Positions 43,627 to 51,470 of a DNA stretch of 64,000 bases are shown one piece after another. Location: assembly GCA_041177965.1 (NCBI GenBank), contig JBEGWF010000043.1, positions 1 through 64,000 on the forward strand. The letters are read 5' to 3'. This stretch comes from SXXZ01 sp041177965. Its GTDB lineage: Bacteria > Verrucomicrobiota > Verrucomicrobiia > Limisphaerales > UBA9464. Made by a program: the position numbers and the translations under genes. Each line of letters starts with the position of its first letter. Position 1 is the first letter of the stretch. The notes under the pieces were generated by a model, which searched no databases, was not told the DNA's origin, and worked only from the letters and a program-made list of their open reading frames with translations.

Positions 43627-45001
43627 TCTGATCCCCCGGTGCCAACCACACGGTCAGCAGCACCAACACGACCAACACCCCGGGACGCACCAGCAGCGAA
43701 TAGGGCTCACCACCCCGTGCGAGCGAACGCCATTCGGCCAGCAGGGTGAGGGCGCACAGTCCCAAGGTGCCGGCCAGAGTCACCAGGTCCGCCGTCGAGA
43801 AAGTGGTCTTCAATGCCATCAACGCCGCCGGGCCATAGGCCGCGGGGTGAGCCAGCGTGGCCAACTTGGCTGCAAGCTCCGCGGTATTCGTCTCGTAGAA
43901 GAAGAGCCACGAGAACGCGGCGATGATCACCGTGCCCAACCATCCCAGAGGGGCCGGCACGCTCACCCGGGCCATGAGCCGGGCCGCGATCAGCCAGACG
44001 GCATGCACGCCGCCCCAGAGGACGAAGTTCCAACCGGCCCCATGCCAGATGCCCGAAACGAGGAACACCACGGCCACGTTGAACGCCCAGCCCCGGCCCC
44101 TCCCGCCGCCGAGCGGCACATAGATGTAATCCCGGAACCATTGGCTCAAGGTGACATGCCACCGACGCCAGAACTCCGCAGGTCCCGTAGCGCAATACGG
44201 GCTCAGGAAATTGAGCGACAACCGGATGCCCAGGCAGCGGGCGATGCCCACGGCAATCAGGCTGTAGCCGGCGAAGTCGTAGTAGATGCGCAGTCCGAAA
44301 ATCCCGTTCGCCAACCAGATCTGGTAGGCATTGGTGCTGGGTCCCCGGTGGAACTGCGCGGCCAGATTGTCGGCCAGGGCGCATTTGAAGAAGAGTCCCA
44401 GCGCCATCCAGCGGAAGCCCGCATCGATGTCGACGGCCGACCACCTCAGTCGGAATCCCTCGATCTGCGGCAGCAGGGCCTCGCGGCGTTCGATGGGACC
44501 CGCCACGATTTGCGGGAAGAATCCGGCGAAATTGAGGAAATCGAACCAGCGGGGCAACGGCTCCCGACGGATGAGCGTATCCACCGCGAAACCCACCAAC
44601 TGGAACGTGTAGAACGAAATGCCCGCGGGAATGGCCACCGAACCGGTCCACGAGCCGGCGCCGCCCCAGACATCGCGCCACAGAAAATCGGCGTACTTGT
44701 AATACAGGAGCGGCAGCAGTTGCAGCGGCACCACCACCGCCAAGATCCACCGCCCGTGCGCGGCAGGTCGCCGTGAACCCCAGGCCACGCACGCGAACGT
44801 GAAGACCGCCACGCCCAGGTGGATGACGAAGGTGAGCCAACTGACCAGACCCAGCAGCACCAGTCCGAGGATGAGCAGGAACCACCGGTCGAAACGGCCG
44901 TCGCGGACCGTCGCCGAGCCAATGAACGCCCACCGGAATCCTGCGGCCACCAACAGGGCTGCCAGCAGGCATTCCCAGAAACGCAGGTCGGCGAAATTCA
45001 T
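43601..45001 (-). CDS. MBOAT-family membrane-bound O-acyltransferase
   Basis: A 466-residue polytopic membrane protein of the MBOAT family (AlgI/PatA/DltB type), which moves acyl groups across the membrane onto extracytoplasmic polymers. FWRRWHVTLSQWFRDYIYVP is the signature region and the invariant catalytic His is in VSGIWHGAGWNFVLWGG. Also typical are PAGISFYTFQLVGF near the middle and NFAGFFPQIVAGPI. About eleven membrane segments are visible. It is followed by an overlapping SGNH-like gene. The acylated polymer is unknown; it may be a cell-surface polysaccharide. bioA ends 72 bases upstream. Confidence 0.92.
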   Translation of the reverse strand: MNFADLRFWECLLAALLVAAGFRWAFIGSATVRDGRFDRWFLLILGLVLLGLVSWLTFVIHLGVAVFTFACVAWGSRRPAAHGRWILAVVVPLQLLPLLYYKYADFLWRDVWGGAGSWTGSVAIPAGISFYTFQLVGFAVDTLIRREPLPRWFDFLNFAGFFPQIVAGPIERREALLPQIEGFRLRWSAVDIDAGFRWMALGLFFKCALADNLAAQFHRGPSTNAYQIWLANGIFGLRIYYDFAGYSLIAVGIARCLGIRLSLNFLSPYCATGPAEFWRRWHVTLSQWFRDYIYVPLGGGRGRGWAFNVAVVFLVSGIWHGAGWNFVLWGGVHAVWLIAARLMARVSVPAPLGWLGTVIIAAFSWLFFYETNTAELAAKLATLAHPAAYGPAALMALKTTFSTADLVTLAGTLGLCALTLLAEWRSLARGGEPYSLLVRPGVLVVLVLLTVWLAPGDQNDFIYFAF

Positions 45002-45073
45002 GGTCCTTGAGGAGCGGAGCCGGAGCTCCGAAGCGGGATCGCTCCGGGAGTCCGTTGCAAAAGGTCGGCCGCG

Positions 45074-46519
45074 TCAAGAGCCCGGAGCAGCCATGGCCGA
45101 CGGTGGAAAGACCTCCTCCAGTGCCTCGGCCAAGGCGGAGACCATCCGGCGCAATTGGGTGCGGGTGGTGCAATACGGCGGCATCAGGGCGATCACGCTG
45201 CCGATGGGCCGGGTGAGGACCCCGCGGCGGGCCATGGCCTCGCAGACCCGGATGCCCGCGCGCTCTTCGAGCCGGAACGGGGCGCGTGTGCGCCAGTCCC
45301 GGACCAGTTCCACGCCGGCCACCAGGCCGACCTGGCGCACATCGCCCACGTTGGGGTGTCGCCACAGACCCGACAGTTCCGAGGCCAAGGCGCGCTCGAG
45401 GGCCCGCCGGCGGCGCACCCCGGCCGGCGCCGACAACAACGCCGCGCTGGCCAGCGAGGCGGCCGCACCCAGAGCGTTGCCCGTGTAGCTGTGGCCATGG
45501 AAGAAGGTCCGGAAGTCGGCGTATTCGCCGAGGAAGGAGTCGAAGACGGCCCGCGTCGTGAGCGTGGCGGCCATGGGCAGGTATCCTCCGGTCATCCCCT
45601 TGGCCACGGCCAGGAGATCGGGCACCACCCCCTCGTGCTGGGTGGCAAAGGCGTGGAATCGGTCTCCGGTCCGGGTGCCCACGCCGGTGCGTCCGAAGCC
45701 GGTCATCACCTCGTCGGCGATCAGGAGCGCTCCGTGGCCTCGTGTGAGCTCGGCGACCCGGGACAACCAACCCTCCGGGTGGGCGATCATCCCGGCCGCG
45801 CCTTGCATCCGGGGCTCGACGACCAGAGCCGAGAACGGCCGAGCCCGGGCACGGGCACGGTCGAACGCCTTCTCGACGCCCGAGACGCACTCCCACTGGC
45901 ACCGCCGGTAGGATCGGGCATCGGCGCGCTCGGGTTGGGCCCGGTTGAAGGGACACCGGTAGCACCCGGGCGCGGGAACCGACTCGGTGGGGAACAAGAG
46001 GGACGACCACGTCCGGTGGAAGAGGTCGATCTGACCGACGCTGACCGCTCCGATCGTGTCGCCATGGTAGGCTCCCTTCACCGACAGGAAACGCGGTTTG
46101 CGGACCAGACCGCTGCGGCGGGTGTGCTCGGCGGCCAGCTTGAGGGCGGCCTCCACGGCCGTGGATCCGTCATCGGAATAGAACACCTTTTCCAGCCGTG
46201 GCTGACCCTTCGGTCCCCGGGCCAGACCCACCAGTCGTTCGGCGAGTTCCGCCGCCGGGCCACTGGCCAGACCCAGGGCCGAGGTGTGGGCCACCCGACC
46301 CAACTGACGCCGGATGGCCGCATCGATGCGGGGATTCCGGTGGCCGTGGAGGTTGGTCCAGATCGACGCATTGGCATCGAGAAACTCCCGACCCTTCACG
46401 TCCCGCAACACGGCCCCCTGCCCTTCGACCAGCACGAGGGGTTCGGTGCGCAACCAGTCCTGCATCTGGGTGAACGGATGCCAGACGTACCGGTGATCGA
46501 GCTGGGCGAGGCGGTGCAT
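45074..46519 (-). CDS. bioA: Adenosylmethionine-8-amino-7-oxononanoate aminotransferase (BioA)
   Basis: PLP enzyme that converts KAPA to DAPA in biotin synthesis, using S-adenosylmethionine as amino donor. 481 residues, somewhat longer than the usual 430. HRYVWHPFTQMQDW is the characteristic BioA start, with FYSDDGSTAVEAALKLA, GAYHGDTIGAVSVG, LLIADEVMTGFGRTG and the Schiff-base lysine in LLAVAKGMTGGYLPMAATL. An extra Cys-containing segment (CYRCPFNRAQPE, then RCQWECVSGVEKAF) accounts for the extra length. The ATG at 46519 follows a GAAGGACC ribosome-binding site overlapping the bioF stop. Next gene downstream is MBOAT. Confidence 0.95.
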   Translation of the reverse strand: MHRLAQLDHRYVWHPFTQMQDWLRTEPLVLVEGQGAVLRDVKGREFLDANASIWTNLHGHRNPRIDAAIRRQLGRVAHTSALGLASGPAAELAERLVGLARGPKGQPRLEKVFYSDDGSTAVEAALKLAAEHTRRSGLVRKPRFLSVKGAYHGDTIGAVSVGQIDLFHRTWSSLLFPTESVPAPGCYRCPFNRAQPERADARSYRRCQWECVSGVEKAFDRARARARPFSALVVEPRMQGAAGMIAHPEGWLSRVAELTRGHGALLIADEVMTGFGRTGVGTRTGDRFHAFATQHEGVVPDLLAVAKGMTGGYLPMAATLTTRAVFDSFLGEYADFRTFFHGHSYTGNALGAAASLASAALLSAPAGVRRRRALERALASELSGLWRHPNVGDVRQVGLVAGVELVRDWRTRAPFRLEERAGIRVCEAMARRGVLTRPIGSVIALMPPYCTTRTQLRRMVSALAEALEEVFPPSAMAAPGS

Positions 46520-46530
46520 CAGAGGGTCCT

Positions 46531-47763
46531 TCAAAAAGGGGGGGGAGGCATCTGGATGCAGGCCCGGTTGAAGGCCTCTTCCAGACTGTCCAGGTCGGCC
46601 GCGGTGTGGGCGGCGCTGAAGGTGAGGCGCAGTCGGGCCGCGCCCCGGGCCACCGTGGGATGGCGGATGGCGGGAACCCACACCCCGGCCGCCCGCAGCC
46701 GATCCGCCAGGGCCACGGCCGCGGCCTCGTCTCCCACAGACACCGGCAGGATGTGACCCACGGAACCGTCGGATGCGGCGGATCCCGCGGGCTCCGGGAA
46801 CGCCCGGGCGACCACTCGAGCTCCGGCGGCCGCCACCGAGCGCAAGCGCTGGCGCGCCTCCTCGCCGTCGCGGGTGAGCATCAGTTCGAGCGCGGCGGTC
46901 GCGGCGGCCGCGGCGGCGGGAACGGGAGCCGTGGAGAAGATGAAACTCCGGGCCCGATTCACCAGGAGATCGATCAAGGCCCGCGAACCGGCGATGAAAC
47001 CGCCGGAAGACCCCAGCGCCTTGCCCAGGGTTCCCATGCGGATCTCGATCCGCCCACCCAATCCCAGTTGCGCCGCGAGACCCCGACCTTCCGGACCCAT
47101 CACGCCGGTGCTGTGGGCCTCGTCGAGCATGAGCCAGGCACCATGGCGCTCCTTGAGTTCGACCAGTCCGGCCAGGGGCGCCGAATCGCCATCCATCGAG
47201 AACACGCCCTCGGTGACCACCAGGACGCGGGGCCCACCGGCATCCGTGCGCGGCAAGCCCGAGGCCCATCGGAGGATGCGGTCGAGATCGTCGAGGTCGT
47301 TGTGGCGGAACACCCGCAGCTTCGCCCCGGAGAGGCGCGCCGCATCCACGCAGCAGGCATGCACCAGGCGATCGACGATCACCACGTCGCCCGGTCCCAC
47401 GAGGGCCGGGATCACGCCCGTGGCGGCGGCATGACCCGTGGCAAAGCCCAACGCGGCCTCCGTCCCGAGAAACCCGGCGAGCGTGTCCTCGAGTTGGTGA
47501 TGCACCGCCAGAGATCCGCTGATGAGTCGCGAGGCGGTCGATCCGGCGCCCCAGTCGTAGACCGCCCGGACCGCGGCCTCCACCACGGCAGGATGCTGGG
47601 AAAGGCCGAGGTAATCGTTGCCCGCGAACGACACCAACCGCTCACCCCCGGTCTCCAGCACCGAGGCCGAGCGGTGATCCACCGGCCTCAGAGAACGCCA
47701 GAGCCCCTGGGCCCGCACCGCCTCCAGGCGCTGCCGCAGGGTTTGCTCGAACGATCCGGACAT
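46531..47763 (-). CDS. bioF: 8-amino-7-oxononanoate synthase (BioF)
   Basis: Condenses pimeloyl-ACP/CoA with L-alanine to KAPA. 410 residues. LVSFAGNDYLGLSQHP, GAGSTASRLISGSLAVHHQL, the cofactor motifs DEAHSTGVMGPEGRG and MGTLGKALGSSGGFIAGS (with the PLP lysine), and RARSFIFSTAPVPA are all in place. ATG 47763 (MSGSFEQTL) is 32 bases downstream of the SDR gene. The C-terminus ends in MPPPPF encoded over a C8T5 homopolymer next to the stop, discussed in the findings. Upstream in-frame codons up to 48132 overlap the SDR gene and are not used. Confidence 0.95.
   Translation of the reverse strand: MSGSFEQTLRQRLEAVRAQGLWRSLRPVDHRSASVLETGGERLVSFAGNDYLGLSQHPAVVEAAVRAVYDWGAGSTASRLISGSLAVHHQLEDTLAGFLGTEAALGFATGHAAATGVIPALVGPGDVVIVDRLVHACCVDAARLSGAKLRVFRHNDLDDLDRILRWASGLPRTDAGGPRVLVVTEGVFSMDGDSAPLAGLVELKERHGAWLMLDEAHSTGVMGPEGRGLAAQLGLGGRIEIRMGTLGKALGSSGGFIAGSRALIDLLVNRARSFIFSTAPVPAAAAAATAALELMLTRDGEEARQRLRSVAAAGARVVARAFPEPAGSAASDGSVGHILPVSVGDEAAAVALADRLRAAGVWVPAIRHPTVARGAARLRLTFSAAHTAADLDSLEEAFNRACIQMPPPPF
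46533..46545 (-). other. C8T5 homopolymer run at the bioF stop, potential slippery site
   Basis: Eight C then five T on the minus strand, immediately before the A of the bioF TGA. A -1 slip would bypass the stop and continue in frame into bioA through SPPFLKDPLM. AAGGACC, the bioA ribosome-binding site, lies just downstream. Confidence 0.6.
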
Positions 47764-47795
47764 GGAAAGAAGATGCCCGAGGACCACCGGCAGGG

Positions 47796-48524
47796 TCACG
47801 CCCAACGGTGGATGCGGCTGTCCAGCGAGAAGGCCTGCCCGGAGATGTTGGCGGTGGTGAGCAGGAAGGCCACGAACCGGGCCACCTCGGCGGGATCGTT
47901 GATGCGGCCCAGCACATTGGCCCGGGCATAGGAGCGCATCACCTCCGGATCCAAGGATTCGGTCATGGGAGTGGGCAGAACTCCCGGAAGCACCGTGTTC
48001 ACCCGGACATTGTCCGGGGCGAACTCGTGGGCCCACGAGAGCATCAGTCCATGCAGTGCCGCCTTGGATGCGGCGTAGGCCGCCTGACCCGCCGATCCGA
48101 CGAGCCCCGCATGGCTGCCGATGCCGATCCAATGACCTCCCCGGCCCTGCCCGGACAACAGCGGCAGGGTCGCACGGCCAAGGCGACGGGCCCCCTCGAG
48201 GTTCACGTCAAAGACCGCCTCCCAGTCATCCAGATGCTGGCGGGCCAGGATCGCATCCCGGGTGATGCCGGCCGCGTGGATCACCGCATCGATCCGTCCC
48301 CAGCGCGTCAACGCCACATCGGCCGCCGCGGCACAGGAGTCGTCGCAAGTGACATCGAGCGGCACAGCCTCAACTCCTGGGAGCAATCCAGGCACTGGAG
48401 TCTGATGCCAGCCCGCCAAAACCCGATGACCGGCCCCAGCCAATTCAGCGACCAGCGCCCGACCCAGCCCCCCGGCTGCCCCACTGATGAGGATGACCTG
48501 GGAAGGAACGGAATTTATGAGCAC
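47796..48524 (-). CDS. SDR-family oxidoreductase, first gene of the biotin cluster
   Basis: A 242-residue short-chain dehydrogenase of FabG type. ILISGAAGGLGRALVAEL is the NADP-binding glycine motif, VIHAAGITRDAIL the NAG-like block, and the catalytic Ser-Tyr-Lys appear in IGSHAG and YAASKAALHG. RVNTVLPGVLPTPMT follows as expected. GTG at 48524 is the only start consistent with the full N-terminus. It precedes bioF by 32 bases. SDRs in biotin loci can take part in making the pimeloyl precursor by fatty-acid-type elongation; a true FabG is the alternative. Confidence 0.87.
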   Translation of the reverse strand: MLINSVPSQVILISGAAGGLGRALVAELAGAGHRVLAGWHQTPVPGLLPGVEAVPLDVTCDDSCAAAADVALTRWGRIDAVIHAAGITRDAILARQHLDDWEAVFDVNLEGARRLGRATLPLLSGQGRGGHWIGIGSHAGLVGSAGQAAYAASKAALHGLMLSWAHEFAPDNVRVNTVLPGVLPTPMTESLDPEVMRSYARANVLGRINDPAEVARFVAFLLTTANISGQAFSLDSRIHRWA

Positions 48525-49000
48525 GGAGTCGATGATTCATGAAAAACCCACCAAGGGACGAAGCGCAAGAGGCTTGGCTGCGAAGATCCGAATCCATGCC
48601 CGAGTATGAGAACGTCCTCACCGACTGAAACCGGCCCAAAACGGATTGAGACCGGCGCAAGGAATGCCGCCGATGGATCAGCCGGTGGCCCGAAAGCACT
48701 GTCGCACCCAAGAGCCACTGCCATTCAGAACCGCGGAAGGGAATCTGAGTCCTTCAACGATCGAAGGTGACTTGTGCCGACTCGCAACCACCTAGAAAAG
48801 ACCATCCAACGGCTCTGAACACCCGCCGAGCATGCGCCGGAGACAGGACAGCAACCCAAGCCGTGCGATGGGCCTGCCTGCCTGACCCGACAGGCTCTTG
48901 ACAACGGGTTGGGACGGGAGTTCGATTTGATGATACATCTCCCTAGAGAGAGCGAACTCTCCTGATAGCGGAGCGTTAAAAACTAATTCCCATCAATATT
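48525..49000. other. 476-base gap between divergent genes
   Basis: Contains no convincing gene. Base composition is clearly lower in GC than the surroundings. Near its right end are a TTGACA box at 48898-48903, without a good -10 at proper spacing (best is TTTGAT 21 bases later), and a TTGGGA/GATACA pair with 17-base spacing (48909-48937). A small GAGAG/CTCTC hairpin with a CGAA loop follows at 48948-48961. These could form the promoter and leader of the secreted-protein gene. Confidence 0.4.
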
Positions 49001-49663
49001 TTGAACAGACTACTCCACACCCTGGTCCTCTTTACGCTGCTGCTCGGGGCCCAGTCCGCCCACGCCCAGCGCAAGCAGGTCTCCATTCGCCAGGCCGACC
49101 CTCGCTTCACCCTCACCATCGAGAAGTATTGGAGCAAGCTCGGCGGCAGCGAGGAGTACTTCTTCACCCTCCAGAACAACACCGGCGAGGAGTACGAACT
49201 GGTGGTCGACGTCGACCTGAACCTGGCTTGCGTGGAGGACAAGTCCTTCCGCCTGGGCGTCAACCGCAAGATCCGGCTCTCGCCCCACGGCACTTTCACC
49301 CCCAAAGGCGATTGGTCTCACATCGTCACCAGCGGCGCCGACAACTTCAAGGACTGCCGACTAAAGGACGGCGACACCTACACCCTGCTGCAGGGCGTGA
49401 AGTACACCTACAGCTCCATCAAGAACCTCTCACAGGACCAACAGTCCCAGTCGCAGCCGCGCCGCACTCCGGCCGCCCCGGGAATCACCGTCACACCGCC
49501 CACCGTGCCCATCACAGGGCCCAACGTGGCCCCGCAGAATCGCCAGCCCGCTCCGGGTTCCTCCGGTGGCGGAGAGACCTTTGGCCGCGGCCGGTTGGAT
49601 ACGCGCCCACAGAACGGCACTGTGCCCAACCGAAAGCTCCCGCAGAAAGGCAGCGGCAATTGA
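49001..49663 (+). CDS. Secreted protein of unknown function with Pro-rich tail
   Basis: A 220-residue protein, family not recognised. A clear signal peptide (MNRLLHTLVLFTLLLGAQSA, cleaved probably after AHA) opens it. The mature part has a beta-rich domain (about residues 24-130) with two cysteines (NLACVED, KDCRLKDGD) that may form a disulfide, followed by a Pro/Gln/Gly-rich tail likely disordered. TTG at 49001 is the start: an in-frame stop lies 22 bases upstream and no ATG precedes the signal peptide. A strong terminator hairpin follows at 49701-49733. It could be a surface or periplasmic binding protein. Confidence 0.75.
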   Translation: MNRLLHTLVLFTLLLGAQSAHAQRKQVSIRQADPRFTLTIEKYWSKLGGSEEYFFTLQNNTGEEYELVVDVDLNLACVEDKSFRLGVNRKIRLSPHGTFTPKGDWSHIVTSGADNFKDCRLKDGDTYTLLQGVKYTYSSIKNLSQDQQSQSQPRRTPAAPGITVTPPTVPITGPNVAPQNRQPAPGSSGGGETFGRGRLDTRPQNGTVPNRKLPQKGSGN

Positions 49664-49683
49664 GCCCTCCCGGCCCACTCCAC

Positions 49684-51006
49684 TCAGGCCCTTCCGATTG
49701 AAGCGGCCGTCGCTTCACTGGCGACGGCCGCTTTGCTTTCCCCAAGGCCCCCGCTTCCGGGGGCGGCCCACTCCCAGCGGCCTCCGATCATCGTGGCCGC
49801 GACCGGTCCGCGATGATGGATCAACGCCTCCTCGACCGTGGCCACGGGACCCGCATGCGGGATCACCAGGAGGTCGGCCAGGGCGCTGGTGTTCAATTCG
49901 CCCAGGACCGACTTCAATCCCAGGGCCCGGGCCGGATGGACGGTCACCTCGGCCAGCATGCTGCGGGGCGACAGGCCCGGATCGGCCGCGGCCAGGGCCC
50001 GGAGTTCATCGATCAACGACAGGACCGGAGTCCCCTCGCGGGTGGCCTTCGTGGAAGCCAGGCTGTCGGTGCCGATGCAGATCGGAACGCCGGCCTCGGT
50101 GAGTGCCTCGCGCGGGAACCGGGGATGTCCGAAGTAGGCGTGGGAGCGGGGACAGTGGACGACGCTCGCGCCCCGGGCGGCCAGACGCCAGGCATCCTCG
50201 CCCCACAGACGGTTCACGTGCACGGCCAAGAGCGGCGAGCCGAGCAACCCATGCCGGTCCACGTGCTGGATCGGCGAACCGAGCCCGCAGTCACCATTCG
50301 GACGCTGGTTCTCCAACCACGAAAAGAGGGATCCCCGCCGGTACATGAACATGTCGAACTCAGGATCGGATTCCGCGACATGGCAGGTGACCCGCCACCC
50401 GTCACGACGGGCCACATCGGCGACGGCCCGCAGGAGTTCGGGCGATGTGGAATAGGGCGCATGGGGCGAGAGTCCGACGCCCCCGCGGTTCGGGGGCAGT
50501 GACTTCAACACGTCGATGGCCTCGGCGAGGATGCGCTCGGGCTCGCGGCCCGACCGGATGCCGGTCATCTCCAGGAAGGAGAAGATGCGCAGCGGAGTGC
50601 CCGCACGCAGGTCGGCCAACTGATGGGCCCGGGTCTCGATGTTGGCGACGGTGGTCGTTCCGGTCTCCAACTGCTGCCGAGCTCCGAGAAGCCAGGAGGA
50701 CTCGAACTCGGCGTCGGTCCACTGGGCCTTCAGCGTGAGGATGCCCTTGATCCAGTCGGGGAACTCCCGCGGCGGCACCAGAAGACCCGCCATGGCGGTG
50801 TAGTCGAGGTGGGCATGGGCGTTGACCAACCCCGGGAAGACGGCCACCTCGCCCAGGTCGAGGATCGGCCCCGCAGCCGCCTTGGGGATCTCGCGGATCT
50901 CCGAAAACGCCCCGACCGCGCGGATCTGGTGACCGGAAATCCAAACCGCGCCGTCGGGGATCGGCGGCGCGGTCACCGGGACCACCGTTCTGGCTCTCAG
51001 GATCAA
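49684..51006 (-). CDS. Amidohydrolase-family deaminase
   Basis: A 440-residue metal-dependent hydrolase of the ATZ/TRZ-like amidohydrolase group, whose members deaminate guanine, cytosine, methylthioadenosine or aminofutalosine. Metal ligands: HxH in PGLVNAHAHLDYTAMAG near residue 65, His in CHVAESDPEF, His in LLAVHVNRL and Asp in CIGTDSLAS. VHCPRSHAYFGHPRFP is the substrate-side loop. ILTLKAQWTDAEFESSW and the leading pattern resemble aminofutalosine deaminase of the alternative menaquinone pathway, but no mqn gene lies nearby, so substrate is open. Its last codons are encoded across the terminator of the convergent secreted-protein gene. hpf is 4 bases upstream. Confidence 0.85.
   Translation of the reverse strand: MILRARTVVPVTAPPIPDGAVWISGHQIRAVGAFSEIREIPKAAAGPILDLGEVAVFPGLVNAHAHLDYTAMAGLLVPPREFPDWIKGILTLKAQWTDAEFESSWLLGARQQLETGTTTVANIETRAHQLADLRAGTPLRIFSFLEMTGIRSGREPERILAEAIDVLKSLPPNRGGVGLSPHAPYSTSPELLRAVADVARRDGWRVTCHVAESDPEFDMFMYRRGSLFSWLENQRPNGDCGLGSPIQHVDRHGLLGSPLLAVHVNRLWGEDAWRLAARGASVVHCPRSHAYFGHPRFPREALTEAGVPICIGTDSLASTKATREGTPVLSLIDELRALAAADPGLSPRSMLAEVTVHPARALGLKSVLGELNTSALADLLVIPHAGPVATVEEALIHHRGPVAATMIGGRWEWAAPGSGGLGESKAAVASEATAASIGRA
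49701..49733. terminator. 13-bp terminator hairpin inside a convergent gene end
   Basis: AAGCGGCCGTCGC and GCGACGGCCGCTT form a perfect 13-bp stem around a seven-base loop, followed on the plus strand by TGCTTTCCCC. It should terminate the secreted-protein transcript. Because it lies upstream of the amidohydrolase stop codon (49684), the same bases encode part of that protein's Ala/Ser-rich C-terminus. Confidence 0.8.
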
Positions 51007-51010
51007 GGGA

Positions 51011-51367
51011 TCAGGCGGGCTCGGCGCGGCGGCGTTCCTTCAGGCGGGCCGCCTGCTTGTGGGTCTTGGCCTTGACCTTGCTGTGCCGGGAGCGGAGCTG
51101 TTGCTGCAGCTTCTTCACCGCCAGATCGATGGCCGCATAGAGGTCGGACTCCCGATCCTCGGCGAACAGGTCGTTGCCACGCACGCCGATGCGGATCCCG
51201 CACTTGTACTGCTTCTCCGGGGAATGGGCCACGTGGTCCCGTTCCAAGGTGACCCGGGCGTCGATCAGCCACCGGTCGATGTGCTCCAGCTTGTCGATCT
51301 GCTGGAGCACATGCTGCTCGATGGCGTCGGTCAGGGTGACATTGTGGGTCGCGAGGATGAACTTCAT
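51011..51367 (-). CDS. hpf: Ribosome hibernation promoting factor, short form
   Basis: A 118-residue protein of the HPF/YfiA (RaiA) family that binds the decoding centre and silences ribosomes under stress or in stationary phase. MKFILATHNVTLTDAIEQHV at the N-terminus, KLEHIDRWLIDARVTLERD, and EDRESDLYAAIDLAVKKLQQ followed by LRSRHSK match the family. It lacks the C-terminal dimerisation domain of long HPF. ATG 51367 is typical; upstream codons to 51490 are not conserved. The amidohydrolase gene begins 4 bases after its stop. Confidence 0.92.
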   Translation of the reverse strand: MKFILATHNVTLTDAIEQHVLQQIDKLEHIDRWLIDARVTLERDHVAHSPEKQYKCGIRIGVRGNDLFAEDRESDLYAAIDLAVKKLQQQLRSRHSKVKAKTHKQAARLKERRRAEPA

Positions 51368-51470
51368 GCCACCCCCAAGGTGGCGGACGTATTCCGCGAT
51401 TTCAACCCGACCTTTGGATCCTCCCCGGAACCGTCGCCCGCAGGGCCGCCAGGGAGCGGGGAGCCCCTCG

